Both the position numbers and the translations under genes were made by a program. Positions 61,361-64,000 of a DNA stretch of 64,000 bases are shown here, one piece after another. This DNA comes from Spirochaetales bacterium. GTDB lineage: Bacteria > Spirochaetota > Spirochaetia > DSM-2461. Location of the stretch: the NCBI GenBank assembly GCA_022360655.1, contig JAKSCK010000242.1:1-64000 (forward strand), in the 5' to 3' direction. The notes below the pieces were generated by a model. It was not told where the DNA came from. It worked only from the letters and a program-made list of their open reading frames with translations, and did no database searches. Positions within the stretch are counted from its first letter, which is position 1. Each line of letters begins with the position of its first letter.

Positions 61361-62536
61361 ATGTTCACGATACGGACGCACAACGCAATTTCCCCGGCAG
61401 GACTCGGTGTATTTGATGCAAGTCTCTACTCCGTTTCCAATCAAGGCGACTCCCCCGATGCACTTCTGCTTCGCAGTGCAAAGCTATCTCCCGACATGAT
61501 TCCCTCCTCAGTAAAGGCCGTCGCTCGTGCTGGTGCCGGTGTCAACAACATTCCTGTGGATTCCTGTACGGAACAAGGTGTTGTGGTTTTCAACACACCA
61601 GGGGCCAATGCCAATAGCGTGAAAGAACTGGCCATTGCTGGTATGCTTCTTTCCGCACGTGCCATCCATGAAGGAATCAACTGGGTTGGAACTCAAGAGG
61701 CTGATTCAGAACTCCCAGGAAAGGTGGAAAAAGGAAAATCCTCTTTTGCAGGAAGCGAAATCCAAGGCAAAAGGCTGGGTGTAGTGGGCTTAGGAGCCAT
61801 AGGTGTTCAGGTGGCGAATGCCGCAGAAGCCCTTGGTATGGAAGTTCATGGATACGATCCCTTTATTTCTGTGAAAGCCGCATGGGGACTTTCCAGCTCT
61901 GTACGACGCTGCAACAGCATTGAACGTCTTCTTGAGATTTGTGATTACGTCTCCCTCCACCTTCCACTTACCCCAGATACAAAAGATCTTGTGGATGGAA
62001 AAAAACTCTCAGGCGCCAAGAAGGGTCTTCGACTTCTCAATTTCTCTCGTGGAGCACTGGCCAACAACACAGCCGTTCTAGAAGCCCTCGATTCTGGAAG
62101 ACTCTCTCGCTATGTGACCGACTTCCCCAGTCAGGAACTTCTTGGACATCCTGGAGTTCTTTGCATTCCTCATCTTGGCGCTTCCACCTCTGAGGCAGAA
62201 GACAATTGCGCTGTAATGGCAGCCAAGCAACTTCGGGATTTTATTGAAGATGGGACCATCAAAAACTCTGTCAATTTCCCAGCGTGTCATCTAGAACGCA
62301 ATGGTGGCGGACGAATCTTGGTTGCCAATAAAAATATTCCCAACATGCTCACCCAGATTCTTGGCGTTCTTTCCGCTCGAGAGCTCAATGTTGAGAATAT
62401 GACCAACCGCCACCGTGATTCTGTGGCCTACAACATCATTGATGTGTGTGTCCCCGAGGTAGATCAAGATATTCTGGACGCATTGAAAGCCATAGAAGGT
62501 GTTTTGATGGTTCGCCACATCCCTGCACAATCCTAA
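61361..62536 (+). CDS. serA: D-3-phosphoglycerate dehydrogenase
   Basis: A 391-residue short-type SerA, the first enzyme of serine synthesis. RAGAGVNNIPVD is near 55, the NAD motif VVGLGAIG near 145, and the catalytic Arg, Glu and His lie in NFSRGAL, SQELLGH and IPHLGAS. A C-terminal ACT domain (about 320-391, including ILGVLSARELNVENM) may bind serine for feedback. AGGAGG precedes the ATG. A GC-rich hairpin (62580-62607) follows. Confidence 0.9.
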   Translation: MFTIRTHNAISPAGLGVFDASLYSVSNQGDSPDALLLRSAKLSPDMIPSSVKAVARAGAGVNNIPVDSCTEQGVVVFNTPGANANSVKELAIAGMLLSARAIHEGINWVGTQEADSELPGKVEKGKSSFAGSEIQGKRLGVVGLGAIGVQVANAAEALGMEVHGYDPFISVKAAWGLSSSVRRCNSIERLLEICDYVSLHLPLTPDTKDLVDGKKLSGAKKGLRLLNFSRGALANNTAVLEALDSGRLSRYVTDFPSQELLGHPGVLCIPHLGASTSEAEDNCAVMAAKQLRDFIEDGTIKNSVNFPACHLERNGGGRILVANKNIPNMLTQILGVLSARELNVENMTNRHRDSVAYNIIDVCVPEVDQDILDALKAIEGVLMVRHIPAQS

Positions 62537-62579
62537 GGGGGATTCGGGTCGACGTCTGGGCACAGCGTCTATATACTGA

Positions 62580-62607
62580 GGTTGCGACCCTTAACAGGGG
62601 CGCAACC
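62580..62607 (+). terminator. hairpin after serA
   Basis: GGTTGCG (62580-62586) pairs with CGCAACC (62601-62607), with an inner CCC/GGG stem. No U run follows. A second imperfect hairpin (62619-62642) lies just upstream of the ribosome site of the next gene. Confidence 0.45.
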
Positions 62608-62661
62608 AATCTCATACGGCACGAATGACACATCATTGGTGCACGTCTCTCAGGAGGACAC

Positions 62662-63696
62662 ATGAGCCATTCGGGCTACCGAAAAGGGATAATTCTCCCG
62701 GCCATCGCGCTCATATTTACCATCATGACAGCATCCTGCAACGAACAAACGCCGAATCTCGATGACGGTCTTTATGCCCGTTTTGCCACCACAAAAGGCA
62801 ATATTTTTGTCGAGCTTCTCCCTGAACAGGCTCCACTCACAGTGACCAACTTTGTTGGCTTAGCTGAAGGGAAACTGGATTTTGCGAATAAAAAAGGCCA
62901 CTTCTATGATGGATTAACCTTCCATCGAGTGATTGCCGATTTCATGATTCAGGGTGGTGATCCTGATGGAACAGGAAGTGGCGGTCCTGGCTACCGGTTT
63001 GCCGATGAAACGGATGGTCCTTTGAAATTTGATGGCCCTGGAGTGTTGGCCATGGCCAATGCTGGTCCCAACACCAATGGAAGCCAGTTCTTCATCACCC
63101 ACGTGCCTACACCCTGGTTGGATGGAAAGCACACAATCTTTGGTCGCGTGGTCCAAGGCCAGGATGTTGTGGATGCCATGGAACAAGGTGATGCCATTGA
63201 AGAGGTTCGCATCCTGCGAATTGGTGCAGACGCCGAAGCATTTGTAGCCGATACCAACCGATTCAATGAGCTTTCTGATGGTATTGAAGAGCGGCAGCGG
63301 GTCGCCAAGGAAGCGGCAGAGAAAGCCATTCTTGATGACATTGCCGCACGTTGGCCTGATGCGGTTCAGGATGAAGAAACCGGCGTGTTCTCCATTGTGC
63401 GAACAGAAGGTTCTGGTACCACTCCTGCACCAGGCACCCAAATCACGGTCCACTACACCGGAACCCTGATGGATGGTACGGAATTTGATAGTTCCCGTCG
63501 TCGGAATGAACCTTTCAAATTCAATGTTGCCAGCAATCAAGTGATCCCTGGTTGGGATTTTGCCCTCTCTCAGATGAAAAAAGGAGAGCGGCGCGTCATC
63601 ATTCTTCCTCCTTCCATGGCTTATGGAGAACGGGGCATTGGTCCCATTCCTCCCAACGCTTGGTTGGTTTTTGATGTTGAACTAATCGACTTCTAG
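62662..63696 (+). CDS. cyclophilin-FKBP fusion peptidyl-prolyl isomerase lipoprotein
   Basis: A 344-residue lipoprotein (TASC lipobox, Cys at about 26). A cyclophilin domain (about 35-200) has [26 protein letters not shown] and [11 protein letters not shown] linker helix follows (about 205-240). An FKBP domain (about 245-344) has [17 protein letters not shown] and IIPGWDF-type motifs. Both isomerase families sit in one protein, as in the dual-family immunophilins reported from Treponema and Flavobacterium. AGGAGG lies upstream. It would assist folding of exported proteins. Confidence 0.87.
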   Translation: MSHSGYRKGIILPAIALIFTIMTASCNEQTPNLDDGLYARFATTKGNIFVELLPEQAPLTVTNFVGLAEGKLDFANKKGHFYDGLTFHRVIADFMIQGGDPDGTGSGGPGYRFADETDGPLKFDGPGVLAMANAGPNTNGSQFFITHVPTPWLDGKHTIFGRVVQGQDVVDAMEQGDAIEEVRILRIGADAEAFVADTNRFNELSDGIEERQRVAKEAAEKAILDDIAARWPDAVQDEETGVFSIVRTEGSGTTPAPGTQITVHYTGTLMDGTEFDSSRRRNEPFKFNVASNQVIPGWDFALSQMKKGERRVIILPPSMAYGERGIGPIPPNAWLVFDVELIDF

Positions 63697-63709
63697 GAGA
63701 TACTCCATA

Positions 63710-64000
63710 ATGAAACGGATCCTCCCATTCCTCGCCCTGCTTCTTGTTTGTTCTCCTGGTCTTTTTGCCTCTGGTGAAAAAGAGGAACTGGCACCTGGCC
63801 TGTACGCTGTCATGGAAACCTCTCGAGGAACAATGACCTTCCAGTTGGACTATGAAGGGACTCCCCTTGCTGTTGCGAATTTCTGTGGCTTAGCAGAAGG
63901 TATTCTTCCCAATGAGGTGAAGGAATTGGGGGAACCGTATTATGACGGAATGATGTTCTACAATGCCATTCCAAACTATGCTGTTTTCTCTGGCGATCCA
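63710..64000 (+). CDS. cyclophilin-type peptidyl-prolyl isomerase (partial, cut by window end)
   Basis: The first 97 residues of an exported cyclophilin, running off the window. A signal peptide (about 1-20, LFASGEKE) is followed by YAVMETSRGTMTFQL and VANFCGLAEG, as in the N-terminal half of the neighbouring fusion. MMFYNAIPNYAVFSGDP replaces the usual FHRVI...QGGDP, so the active-site Arg appears to be absent. AGGAGA precedes the ATG. It is 13 bases after the fusion gene and probably cotranscribed. Confidence 0.78.
   Translation, partial: MKRILPFLALLLVCSPGLFASGEKEELAPGLYAVMETSRGTMTFQLDYEGTPLAVANFCGLAEGILPNEVKELGEPYYDGMMFYNAIPNYAVFSGDP

Overview
The window looks like chromosome from a free-living, probably anaerobic or facultative member of the Spirochaetota. 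This rests on several weak hints: solute-binding-protein signal peptides that end in the spirochaete-like sequence FANG, a cyclophilin-FKBP fusion, YesM/YesN-type regulation next to sugar importers, and an FeS-centred gene content. No rRNA or tRNA gene was seen, so the assignment is an inference. Base composition is near 50% GC, with no phage, IS element or CRISPR array.

Layout. 0.1-4.3 kb (minus): a lipoprotein alpha/beta hydrolase and a three-gene MalE/F/G-type sugar importer without its own ATPase. 4.8-11.5 kb: a DUF2161 nuclease-fold protein; a sensor kinase whose gene overlaps a 6-phosphofructokinase gene; and an envelope-stress unit of response regulator, histidine kinase and HtrA/DegP protease. 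11.8-17.1 kb (plus): a UMF1-type MFS transporter, then a tightly overlapping TPR protein, a 92-residue unknown, proC and ptsP. 17.2-25.6 kb: an IscR-like Rrf2 regulator, three tandem beta-barrel paralogues, htpG, a CorC-family protein, and nifU/nifS. 26-31.5 kb: a GNAT-fold DUF2156 protein, a lipoprotein, and a compact five-gene operon (Rrf2 regulator, cytoplasmic solute-binding-like protein, HypB-like GTPase, soluble ABC ATPase, zinc-ribbon miniprotein). That operon is the best candidate here for an undescribed system.

31.6-42.5 kb: an NMT1/Ssu-type importer, then metal homeostasis: a zntA/cadA ATPase with its ArsR repressor, diverging from a DtxR-feoA-feoB-feoA-feoB cluster. 42.7-46.9 kb: aspS, a PH-domain protein and a 5'-nucleotidase-type phosphoesterase. 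46.9-59.7 kb (minus): a YesM-like kinase, an AraC-type response regulator, a double periplasmic-binding-protein lipoprotein, a YtfQRT/YjfF-like sugar importer and a LamG x3-GH43-like lipoprotein. Together these form a sensing, uptake and glycan-cleavage locus. 59.9-64 kb: a receiver/anti-sigma-kinase/cNMP-binding fusion, serA, a cyclophilin-FKBP lipoprotein and the start of a second cyclophilin.

Sequence-level patterns. Several genes have no Shine-Dalgarno but carry a -10-like hexamer 5-7 nt before the start codon, which suggests leaderless transcripts. A family of hairpins with the edge TCGACCCC...GGGGT recurs at gene ends. Strong hairpins lie directly after two solute-binding-protein genes inside their operons. 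Starts were chosen from Shine-Dalgarno sites, operon overlaps and signal peptides. All functional calls come from reading motifs, not from database searches.
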